From NCBI GenBank assembly GCA_964591605.1, contig CAZQEN010000033.1, positions 1 through 33,859 of the forward strand: a stretch of DNA of 33,859 nucleotides. The letters run 5' to 3'. Made by a program: the position numbers and the translations under genes. Position 1 is the first letter of the stretch. Each line of letters begins with the position of its first letter. This DNA is from CAYLLT01 sp964591605 (lineage in GTDB: Bacteria > Planctomycetota > Phycisphaerae > UBA1845 > PWPN01). Below the pieces are notes generated by a model that saw nothing but the letters and a program-made list of their open reading frames with translations, did not search any database and had not been told where the DNA came from. This document shows positions 24,922-31,253 of this stretch, piece by piece.

Positions 24922-25257
24922 TCAATACCCATACCATCCGGAGTCGTCATACCCGTAGCTCATGGAGTCATCGTACGTGTACCCGGAGTCGTACGTGTAA
25001 CCAGTGTCATACGTGTATCCGGCGTCATACGTGGACCAGTAGTCGGTCACGTATGAAAAGTCGAACGTCGAGTAGCTGCTGTACGCGGGATAGACCGGGT
25101 AGGCGCCGGGCACGTACAGGCTGCTCGAAAAGTCGCAGCCGGTGCCGTGCGTCAGGAGCAGTGCGCAAGCCAGGCCCGCCGCCCAGGCCTTGACCCGCCG
25201 CCCCCAGACCGACATCTGTGTCATCTCGCCCTTCGGGTGATCCGTTCTCGTCTGCAT
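24922..25257 (-). CDS. Small Tyr/Asp-repeat lipoprotein
   Basis: A 111-residue exported protein. AAAGGA precedes the ATG at 25257; an internal ATG at 25224 (AAGGG upstream) would remove an 11-residue leader and is also possible. A hydrophobic stretch WAAGLACALLLTHGTGC ends in a Cys that could be lipidated, although the lipobox is poor. The mature part is dominated by aromatic repeats: three GYTYD units within DAGYTYDTGYTYDSGYTYDD, then SYGYDDSGWYGY at the end. The repeat is visible in the DNA as 18-bp units (24971-25042). Such low-complexity Tyr/Asp chains suggest a surface, adhesive or cross-linkable coat, but this is inference. Controlled by site 5, divergent from site 6. Confidence 0.65.
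   Translation of the reverse strand: MQTRTDHPKGEMTQMSVWGRRVKAWAAGLACALLLTHGTGCDFSSSLYVPGAYPVYPAYSSYSTFDFSYVTDYWSTYDAGYTYDTGYTYDSGYTYDDSMSYGYDDSGWYGY
24971..25042. repeat. Four 18-bp tandem repeats within the lipoprotein gene
   Basis: Imperfect 18-bp units begin at 24971, 24989, 25007 and 25025, each starting TCGTACG or TCATACG on the plus strand. They encode the hexapeptide related to GYTYDS on the minus strand. The unit length is a multiple of three, so slippage would change the repeat number without shifting the frame. Confidence 0.8.
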
Positions 25258-25317
25258 GTCTCATTCCTTTCGCGTGATTCGATCCAATCGTCGGCCGCCT
25301 GCCGGCCGCGACATGCC

Positions 25318-25344
25318 TTCGGCGGCCGCGGCAGGCGTCTGACA
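25318..25344 (-). promoter_or_regulatory. ECF-type promoter, island regulon site 5 (Tyr/Asp lipoprotein gene)
   Basis: On the minus strand TGTCAGA (25344 to 25338), a 16-bp spacer, and CGAAGG from 25321. A CGGCCG/CGGCCG stem (25308-25303 with 25297-25292) lies in the leader before AAAGGA and the ATG at 25257. The -35 box is 44 bp from that of the divergent site 6. Confidence 0.75.
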
Positions 25345-25388
25345 CACGATTTCACAGTTTCCGGACGGCGCTGATCTGCCGGCCTGCG

Positions 25389-25414
25389 TGTCAGATTCAC
25401 CGACGGCGGGCGAA
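25389..25414 (+). promoter_or_regulatory. ECF-type promoter, island regulon site 6 (DUF1571 gene)
   Basis: TGTCAGATT (TGTCAGA at 25389-25395), a 15-bp spacer, and CGAAAT from 25411. Just downstream is a strong hairpin: CCGGTGC (25425-25431) with GCACCGG (25447-25453), extended inward by AGCC/GGCT. GAGGAG and the ATG at 25481 follow. Confidence 0.8.
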
Positions 25415-25480
25415 ATCAGCACAGCCGGTGCAAGCCATCGGGGCTCGCACCGGTCCTGGCCGTATTCATCGAGGAGAAAC

Positions 25481-26323
25481 ATGAAACGCACGCATATCCG
25501 ATACGTGATGGCCGCCCTCGGGACTGCCTGGCTGAACTGGGCGGGGATCGACGGCTTCCCGTCCTCCTGTCCCGCCCAGACCACGCCAGCACCGGCCGTA
25601 CAGCCGGTCACTGACCCCGTCGCTTCGGCACAAGCGATCCAGAATCCGGTCACCTACCTGAAAGAATGCCTGTCGATATGCCGGCGCGACTGGCGCGACT
25701 ACACCTGCACCTTGCGTCGCCGGGAGTTCATCGACGGTCGTTTCACGCCCGAGCAGGTGATGGAGGTGATGTTCCGGGAAAAGCCCTGGAGTGTGAGGCT
25801 GGAATGGAAGGAGGGCGCGATCAACTGCGCGCGCGTCCTCTACGTGGCAGATCGGTGGGTCGAGGACGGGCACCCCATGGCAGTCGTCGAGCCGGTCGGC
25901 AGGGTGGCCCGGCTGTTCGTCTCCTACGTCATGAAACCGATCGACGGCGAAGAAGCACGCAGGCATTCCCGCAAATCACTCACCGACTTCGGCTTTCGCC
26001 GGACGCTCGAGACGCTGGTTGGACGCTGCGGGACCAGCACGTCCCAGCAGGCGGGCGTGCGTTTCAGCGGCTACGGGAGCGTGGACGGCCGGCGAACGCT
26101 GATCTTTGATTTTGACCTCGGCACATGCGGCTCTGTCGCCCCCGGCGGCGAGCGATGGATCACTGCGGAGATCGACGAAACGCTCCGCGTGCCTGTCCGC
26201 TGCACAATCTACGCGGATACGCAGCGTCGCCAGATGCTCGGCCGTTATGAGTTCACCCGCATCCGCCAGAATCCAGGCATTCCCGAGCGGGAGTTCACAC
26301 TGGCCGCGATGGGTCTCGAATAA
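25481..26323 (+). CDS. Exported DUF1571 family protein
   Basis: A 280-residue protein. The ATG at 25481 has GAGGAG (25471-25476) upstream. A signal peptide occupies about residues 1-34 (RYVMAALGTAWLNWAG core, then SSCPAQ). The mature protein follows the DUF1571 pattern known from planctomycetes: RDWRDYTCTLRRREFIDGRF, FREKPWSVRLEWKEG, VLYVADRW, SLTDFGFRRTLETLVGR, and the terminal RYEFTRIRQNPGIPEREF. No enzyme activity is known for the family, and the fold recalls outer-membrane-lipoprotein sorting factors of the LolA/LppX type. The transcript is bounded by promoter site 6 and a U-tract terminator, so the gene is monocistronic. Confidence 0.8.
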   Translation: MKRTHIRYVMAALGTAWLNWAGIDGFPSSCPAQTTPAPAVQPVTDPVASAQAIQNPVTYLKECLSICRRDWRDYTCTLRRREFIDGRFTPEQVMEVMFREKPWSVRLEWKEGAINCARVLYVADRWVEDGHPMAVVEPVGRVARLFVSYVMKPIDGEEARRHSRKSLTDFGFRRTLETLVGRCGTSTSQQAGVRFSGYGSVDGRRTLIFDFDLGTCGSVAPGGERWITAEIDETLRVPVRCTIYADTQRRQMLGRYEFTRIRQNPGIPEREFTLAAMGLE

Positions 26324-26344
26324 GCCCAGCCTGCAGCGGCCACG

Positions 26345-26374
26345 GCCGGTACTCCGGGGGGGACCGGCTTTTTT
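26345..26374 (+). terminator. Intrinsic terminator after the DUF1571 gene
   Basis: GCCGGT (26345-26350) pairs with ACCGGC (26363-26368) and is followed at once by TTTTTT (26369-26374), 21 bp after the stop codon. Confidence 0.85.
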
Positions 26375-26439
26375 CATGCGCCGCGGCGTCGAACGGCGGG
26401 CCGGTACGACGTCCGCTACCAAGGTCGAACGCGTTTTCG

Positions 26440-26465
26440 TGTCAGATCGCCCCACCCGCTCCGAA
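26440..26465 (+). promoter_or_regulatory. ECF-type promoter, island regulon site 7 (small lipoprotein gene)
   Basis: TGTCAGATC (TGTCAGA at 26440-26446), a 15-bp spacer, and CGAAGG from 26462. A perfect 8-bp hairpin, TGGAAGAC (26475-26482) with GTCTTCCA (26488-26495) around five bases, would sit almost at the 5' end of the RNA. Confidence 0.8.
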
Positions 26466-26524
26466 GGCGGTGTGTGGAAGACGGTGGGTCTTCCAAACGC
26501 GGCACGGAATGGAGAGATACGGTC

Positions 26525-26764
26525 ATGAAAAGATGGGTGTGGCTGCCACTGCTGGTGTGTCTGGTGTGTCTGGGCACGGGAGCTGGATGCAGCGAAGGCG
26601 ATGTGGACGCGGTGAACGTGTTCATGCAGGAGTTCGCCCGCGGTTTCGAGGAGGGCCTGCGCATGCAGCAATCAGGTCAGATGAGTCCGTGGTCCACGCA
26701 GGACTTCGCCATGGCCCCCGTCGGCGATGCTGGAGAGGACTATGGCGCAGAGATGGAGGAGTAG
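26525..26764 (+). CDS. Small lipoprotein
   Basis: A 79-residue protein. The ATG at 26525 has GGAGAG about ten bases upstream. A typical signal (MKRWVWLPLLVCLVCLGTGAGC) ends in C22, the likely lipidated residue, with AG before it. The mature chain is short, acidic and Met-rich (FMQEFARGFEEGLRMQQSGQM, ending YGAEMEE) and predicted helical. I recognise no family. It sits alone between two regulon promoters. Confidence 0.7.
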   Translation: MKRWVWLPLLVCLVCLGTGAGCSEGDVDAVNVFMQEFARGFEEGLRMQQSGQMSPWSTQDFAMAPVGDAGEDYGAEMEE

Positions 26765-26818
26765 ATGGTCCGACGTCGGGAAGATGAGCGGGAACCGGCA
26801 TTTCTGTGACGCCAACGC

Positions 26819-26844
26819 TGTCAGATCCGGGGCCGGACCCCGAA
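26819..26844 (+). promoter_or_regulatory. ECF-type promoter, island regulon site 8 (coiled-coil protein gene)
   Basis: TGTCAGATC (TGTCAGA at 26819-26825), a 15-bp spacer, and CGAAAG from 26841. CCGGC (about 26855-26859) can pair with GCCGG about 11 bases later, in the leader. Confidence 0.8.
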
Positions 26845-26893
26845 AGCCTATGGGCCGGCGGAGGCGTTCTGCCGGAGAGTGAACTTCAATGCC

Positions 26894-27691
26894 ATGGAAG
26901 AAAGTGAGGTCTTTGTGGACATCCGACATGCGAAAACGGAATTCGTGCTGTGCCTGGCCGGCTTCGTCCTGACCGGCACGGTCGCCAAAGCCGGTGATAT
27001 CGCGAGCGCCCGCCAGCAGATCAAGGCACAACAGGCTCAAGCCGACGACTACGACCGGCAGGCGAGCCGGCTCGTCGACGAACAGAGCCGCCGATGGAAT
27101 TCGGCCACAACCCGAATGAACGTCTTATGGGACAGCTACAAAGGACCCCTGGAGAGCGCGAAGGGCGATCAGTACGGCCAACTGTCGAATGAGCGATCAA
27201 CCCGGTACAACGCGCTGGCCAAGGATCGCTCTGCGGAGAACCGCCGATATCAGGAAAAGATAGAGGAACTCTGGAAGAAAGCCAGAGAGCTTCGAGAAAA
27301 GACCTGGGAGTATGAGCGAAAGGTCAACGAGTACGAGTACAACCAGAACAAGTCCAGGAGCAGCGGCTCCGGCAGCAGTAGCCGTTCCTCGGGCAGTTCA
27401 ACCAGCAGCGCCTCAGGCAGCAGCGCAGGCAACAGCTTTGCCTCCGGCAGCCGGAACTCGTATGGCGCGACTTCCGCCAACGGCTACACCGGCACAAACA
27501 AACGACCGTACGTGACGCCGTTCAACTCCGGCTATCGACCCGTGACCCCCAAGAAGTCCCCCATGCAGCGGGCCCTTTCTCCCTCCCTGACCCGACCGCT
27601 CAACCCGCGCGGCTACAACAACCGGTCCGGCCGCTCGTTCCAGGGGCCGCTCAACAGCAACACGCGGGGAAGGACCATCTACGGCTACTGA
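26894..27691 (+). CDS. Exported coiled-coil protein with Ser/Gly-rich linker and basic tail
   Basis: About 265 residues of unknown function. The start is uncertain: GTG at 26879, ATG at 26894 and GTG at 26915 (GAGG upstream) are in frame; all keep the hydrophobic signal FVLCLAGFVLTGTVAKAGD. A long charged helix, likely coiled coil, follows (IASARQQIKAQQAQADDYDRQ, then EKIEELWKKARELREKTWEYE). A low-complexity Ser/Gly block of about 40 residues comes next, and then a basic tail rich in Pro, Asn, Arg and Tyr (RPYVTPFNSGYRPVTPKK, ending RGRTIYGY). The pattern suggests a structural envelope or matrix protein. Controlled by site 8 and ended by a clear terminator. Confidence 0.7.
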   Translation: MEESEVFVDIRHAKTEFVLCLAGFVLTGTVAKAGDIASARQQIKAQQAQADDYDRQASRLVDEQSRRWNSATTRMNVLWDSYKGPLESAKGDQYGQLSNERSTRYNALAKDRSAENRRYQEKIEELWKKARELREKTWEYERKVNEYEYNQNKSRSSGSGSSSRSSGSSTSSASGSSAGNSFASGSRNSYGATSANGYTGTNKRPYVTPFNSGYRPVTPKKSPMQRALSPSLTRPLNPRGYNNRSGRSFQGPLNSNTRGRTIYGY

Positions 27692-27765
27692 AACCAGCCC
27701 GCTGGTCACGACCGGCGTGATGGCTCGCAGAACGGGCCGTTCCACCTCCGTCCACCCCCTGACTC

Positions 27766-27804
27766 CGCAGCCGGATCGGCGAGATGCCGGTCCGGCTGCG
27801 TTTT
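27766..27804 (+). terminator. Intrinsic terminator after the coiled-coil protein gene
   Basis: CGCAGCCGGA (27766-27775) pairs perfectly with TCCGGCTGCG (27791-27800). An inner CGGC/GCCG stem extends it, and TTTT follows (27801-27804). Confidence 0.8.
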
Positions 27805-27844
27805 GTGCCGCGAGCCTGAATCGCGATGGATTCCTCCCTTTGAC

Positions 27845-27870
27845 TGTCAGATCCCTGCATCGCCCGCGAA
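27845..27870 (+). promoter_or_regulatory. ECF-type promoter, island regulon site 9 (phosphatase gene)
   Basis: TGTCAGATC (TGTCAGA at 27845-27851), a 15-bp spacer, and CGAAAG from 27867. A leader hairpin CCGGA-GTGA-TCCGG (27884-27897) closes a GNRA tetraloop. Confidence 0.8.
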
Positions 27871-27931
27871 AGCATCGCAGCGTCCGGAGTGATCCGGCAA
27901 CCGTCAGCGTTCTGCTGTGGAGTCAGGTGCG

Positions 27932-28609
27932 ATGCAGATGGCAACATCGCTCATCCGGTTCGTGAGCCTTTTGTCCGCCGCGACGTCAATCTCCGGTCGT
28001 GACGCGGCCCCTCCTCGGGAACAACCCGGCGCCAGCCCGGCCCATCGCGGTCACATCGGAGCGGCCGGGGCCGAATGGAAGTCTCTGCGGGCGGGACTGG
28101 ACAATTTTCATCAGGTTGACACCCGCCTGTACCGCGGCGCCCAGCCCACTGCAACCGGCATGCTGAACCTGCGAAAGATGGGAATAAGAACTGTGGTAAA
28201 CCTCCGGACAAGCGACACGGATGCGGAGATGGTGCGTGCGTCGGATTTGGAGTACTACCGAGTCCCCATGCTGCCCTGGCTGCCCAGAGAGTCGCACGTG
28301 GTGGCGTGGCTCCGGATCGTCGTCGAGCAGCAGAAGCGGGGCGCCGTGTTCATCCACTGCCGCCAGGGAGCGGATCGCACGGGCATGATGGTCGCGGTGT
28401 ATCGCGTCGTGGTAAATGGCTGGTCCAAGGAAGACGCCTTACGCGAGATGACGCAAGGAGGCTTCCATCATCACCGCATCTGGAAGGACCTGCGAACTTA
28501 CGTGGAGCGAATGGACGTGGCATCCATCCGCCGCCAGGCCGGTCTGGACGAGACTGCCCCCGTCTCCACGGCTCTTGTCATCGCGGAGGCGGACCACGAA
28601 GGTCCCTGA
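27932..28609 (+). CDS. Exported Cys-based (dual-specificity-like) phosphatase
   Basis: 225 residues from the ATG at 27932; an ATG at 27938 and a GTG at 27917 are also in frame. A short hydrophobic segment (SLIRFVSLLSAATSISG, about 6-22) looks like a signal peptide. The phosphatase domain (about 55-195) opens with NFHQVDTRLYRGAQP and GIRTVVNLR, typical of the dual-specificity/Siw14-like group. It has the P loop HCRQGADRTG, with nucleophile C143 and R149. The active site is complete. If exported as predicted, its substrate is outside the cytoplasm, so it may not simply reverse the kinase. It could act on phospholipids, inositol phosphates or surface phosphoproteins. Controlled by site 9. Confidence 0.85.
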   Translation: MQMATSLIRFVSLLSAATSISGRDAAPPREQPGASPAHRGHIGAAGAEWKSLRAGLDNFHQVDTRLYRGAQPTATGMLNLRKMGIRTVVNLRTSDTDAEMVRASDLEYYRVPMLPWLPRESHVVAWLRIVVEQQKRGAVFIHCRQGADRTGMMVAVYRVVVNGWSKEDALREMTQGGFHHHRIWKDLRTYVERMDVASIRRQAGLDETAPVSTALVIAEADHEGP

Positions 28610-28986
28610 CGGAGTTTTGAACACGGCGTCCCTGTAAAGCGTCGGAGCCGCCTCATGCCGGCCTAAAGCACGCAACTCCGGTCTCTGCGGATATGGGCGG
28701 CCAGCACGGCGGAGGTGGAGAGGGCGACGAAACGACAGGCGCCGTGCGTGCCGCCTCCGGACCATGCGACGAACAGACCGGCCCCGTCCAGCCGCCGGCG
28801 GGCGCGAACTCAACGACCTCGAAATACCGCTCACACTGGTCGCATCCGAGTCGACGTTGATGCTTCCTGCGGTCTCGAATCGAGCGATCATCCCCGTCGC
28901 CGCGTTGGCGGGACGCCGCGCCACAACCTCGCGCGGTTCCATGGGTGGGCGCTCGGCTGTGCTCCGGCAGCCTGGAGAACGGCATT
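28610..28986. other. Stretch without a convincing gene
   Basis: Several overlapping frames are open on both strands, but none has a good start, ribosome site or recognisable family. On the minus strand one frame contains CDQCERYFEV, reminiscent of a zinc ribbon. This could be decayed coding DNA at the right edge of the tRNA-bounded segment. Confidence 0.4.
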
Positions 28987-29181
28987 TCACAGCTTCACCG
29001 GGAACCACAGGATGGGTTTCCGGGCAATCTGGCGCGCCCGCAGATAATCCGCCTGGGTATCGGCAACACCACTGAACAACGCGGTGTGCCTTCCTTTGCC
29101 ACTGACTCTGCGCAGTTGGCAGGCGCGGCGGGATGCAGCGTCAACGGGCGTACGGGGCGGCTTTGGGCCGCGGCGTGCCAT
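28987..29181 (-). CDS. Possible short basic protein
   Basis: A 64-residue frame that begins MARRGPKPPRTP and ends KPILWFPVKL. Its main support is an unusually good ribosome binding site, GGAGGAAGGAAAG directly before the ATG at 29181. The chain is strongly basic and has no recognisable motif. It is the gene nearest the 3' end of tRNA-Lys, where an integrase would be expected, but it is far too short and shows no recombinase residues. Confidence 0.35.
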   Translation of the reverse strand: MARRGPKPPRTPVDAASRRACQLRRVSGKGRHTALFSGVADTQADYLRARQIARKPILWFPVKL

Positions 29182-29309
29182 CTTTCCTTCCTCCGACATC
29201 TATTCAGAGGAGACGAAATCATCGGGTTCAACGGCTTGTCAAAGGAAACCTGACCCACAGGCGCCTTTATCTTGACTCAAGCCCCAGAACCCATTGGAGT
29301 TGGCGCATG

Positions 29310-29333
29310 AAAAAACCCCGGTTCATCGGGGTT
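29310..29333 (-). terminator. Intrinsic terminator of tRNA-Lys
   Basis: On the minus strand AACCCCG (29333-29327) pairs with CGGGGTT (29320-29314) and is followed by a run of T, complementary to the A tract at 29310-29315. It lies eight bases beyond the tRNA 3' end. Confidence 0.9.
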
Positions 29334-29340
29334 TATCGAC

Positions 29341-29413
<73 letters not shown>

Positions 29414-29673
29414 AGGAATCGAATGACAGGTCCGACACGCCGTCGCGGGTCTGAACCGGGTCAGAGTATAGTCGGCCCCGGGGGCGGCCACAAGTCCGTG
29501 AACTGTCCACCTTGGCCGGGGGCACACCCGCCCTCCTGCCATCCGCGAGGGAAATGCCGGACGCGGTGCAGGCGGGGCGCACCGGACGACAGACCGAGAC
29601 ACCCGGCGGCCGCAAGACGGCCCGCGGGGAAACGGTTATTCTGGTCCACCGGACGCCCGGAAGGACTGCACGC

Positions 29674-30666
29674 ATGGCACAGCTCGTCGGCCCCAAGAAT
29701 CTCGACGATCCGATCATCCGGCATGCCCGCCACGATTACACGCCCCTGCAGCTCGGCTGGACGATCGGCGAAGCCCTCGACACGCTCCGCGAGCAGGAGA
29801 TCGCCGAGAAGATCGTCTACTTCTACGTCGTCGATTCCGAGGGGACGCTGGTGGGCGTCGTGCCCACGCGCCGGCTGCTCATGAGCGAGCCGGAGGCGCT
29901 GGTGGCGTCGATCATGGTGGATCGCGTCGCGGCCATTCCCGACGACGCCACGGTGCTCACCGCCTGCGAGTTCTTCATCCTGCACCGCTTTCTGGCCTTC
30001 CCGATCATCGACAAAAGGCGCCGGCTCGTGGGCGTGGTGGACGTGAACCTGTTCACCGACGAGGTCTTTTCGATGGCCCAGAAGCGATCGGCCGAGCACG
30101 TGTTCCAGCTCATCGGCGTGCACGTGGCGCTCGGGCGGCAGGTCTCTCCGCTGCTGAGCTTCCGCGACCGCTTTCCCTGGCTGGTCTGCAACATCGTGGG
30201 GGGCATCGGCTGCGCGTTGCTGGCCGGCCGTTACGAGCACTTCCTCAACGCGACGATCGTGCTGGCTCTCTTCATCCCCGTCGTGTTGACGCTCTGTGAG
30301 AGCGTCAGCATCCAGTCCATGACCCTCACGCTCATCTCCCTGCAGCAGGAGCGCATCAACTGGCAGATCTTCCTGCTCAACCTGCGGCGCGAGCTGACGA
30401 CGGCCGCACTGCTCGGGCTGGCCAGCGGCATGGTGGTGGGAGGTGTCTGCTGGATCTGGAAGGGACAGGTGCTGGTCGCGCTGGCGATCGGCGTCAGCAT
30501 CACGCTTGCCATGCTCACCTCCTGCCTGCTGGGGGTGCTGGTGCCGGCGACCATCCGGCGATTCCGCGGCGATCCCCGCATCGCCGCCGGGCCGATCGCC
30601 CTGGCCACGACGGATATGATGACCCTGCTGTTCTATTTCGGCCTGTCGAGCCGGCTTCTGGCCTGA
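29674..30666 (+). CDS. Short MgtE-like divalent cation transporter with CBS pair
   Basis: 330 residues from the ATG at 29674 (GGAAGGA upstream). Residues 25-135 form a CBS-domain pair (IVYFYVVDSEGTLVGVVPTRRLL and FLAFPIIDKRRRLVGVVDVNLF), the Mg2+-responsive gate of MgtE channels. About 165-330 is a five-helix MgtE membrane domain ending ALATTDMMTLLFYFGLSS, with the conserved pore Asp region. The canonical N domain is absent, making it about 120 residues shorter than classical MgtE. The usual GGN.G.QS motif is replaced by TLCESVSIQSMTL. Mg2+ is the likely ion, but these changes leave room for another specificity. Confidence 0.82.
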   Translation: MAQLVGPKNLDDPIIRHARHDYTPLQLGWTIGEALDTLREQEIAEKIVYFYVVDSEGTLVGVVPTRRLLMSEPEALVASIMVDRVAAIPDDATVLTACEFFILHRFLAFPIIDKRRRLVGVVDVNLFTDEVFSMAQKRSAEHVFQLIGVHVALGRQVSPLLSFRDRFPWLVCNIVGGIGCALLAGRYEHFLNATIVLALFIPVVLTLCESVSIQSMTLTLISLQQERINWQIFLLNLRRELTTAALLGLASGMVVGGVCWIWKGQVLVALAIGVSITLAMLTSCLLGVLVPATIRRFRGDPRIAAGPIALATTDMMTLLFYFGLSSRLLA

Positions 30667-30714
30667 GGATGCGCCGGGTATATTGCCCGATCGCGGCGCG
30701 GTGCGCAGGGCAAC

Positions 30715-30894
30715 GGCATGGCGCTGCCCGTGGAGGCGAGGGTTCGCCGAGCCATGCGTGGCCGATCGGACGGCTGCCATCGGCTGCCGGTCCTCACACT
30801 CAGAGCGGGTGCGAGAAGCTCGAGATAAAGCCGCGCCCGTGAGGAACCGGTCTGCGATCACGCGGAAGAAGCCGCTCCCTGACGGTCGGGGCTC
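30715..30894. repeat. Intergenic palindromic repeats
   Basis: Downstream of the transporter gene lies a block with GGCATGGCGCTGCCCGTGG (about 30716-30734), related in wording to the dispersed palindromes elsewhere in the window. It is followed by an imperfect palindrome with arms at about 30828-30850 and 30871-30894; the right arm carries CTCCCTGACGGTC. No gene is visible between 30667 and 30911. Confidence 0.5.
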
Positions 30895-30911
30895 TGCTGA
30901 TTTGACCGCTG

Positions 30912-31253
30912 ATGGGACGCGCTCTGAGGAGTACTGCCCGCTTGAAACCCGCCTGGCTCCAGAACTGGCTCCAGCGTCATCAGCACCCGGCATCGCTCGT
31001 GCTGCATCTGGTCGGGATTCCGCTCACGCTCTGGGCCGTGATCCTCGCCGGCGCGCAGCTTCAAGCCTGGCGCTGGGACCTGTGGTGGCGGCCGACCACC
31101 CTGCTCCTGGCGGGGTATGTCCTGCAGTGGCTGGGACATCGGATTGAGGGCAACGACATGGGGGAGCTCATTCTGGTGAAACGCGCCCTGGGCCTTCCCT
31201 ACGTTGCCGTCGCTCCCCGGTATGCACAGCGCGATGCCTCCTCCCGCCCATAA
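30912..31253 (+). CDS. DUF962/Mpo1-like membrane protein
   Basis: A 113-residue protein with the DUF962 signature: HQHPASLVLHLVGIPLTLWAV (about 23-43), a second hydrophobic stretch (TTLLLAGYVLQWLGH), and IEGNDMGEL. The conserved HP, LH.xGIP and GH..EGN residues are all present. The yeast family member Mpo1 is an iron-dependent dioxygenase acting on 2-hydroxy fatty acids; bacterial members are uncharacterised. The following acyltransferase gene overlaps or abuts it, suggesting a shared lipid-related operon. Confidence 0.82.
   Translation: MGRALRSTARLKPAWLQNWLQRHQHPASLVLHLVGIPLTLWAVILAGAQLQAWRWDLWWRPTTLLLAGYVLQWLGHRIEGNDMGELILVKRALGLPYVAVAPRYAQRDASSRP

Noticed and set aside
24971..25042. A CRISPR-like array
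   Set aside because: The 18-bp units are contiguous, with no spacers, and encode a peptide repeat within a lipoprotein gene.
28987..29181. A tyrosine or serine recombinase next to tRNA-Lys
   Set aside because: The frame has 64 residues and none of the R..HxxR..Y or serine-recombinase signatures. No other frame in the segment shows them.
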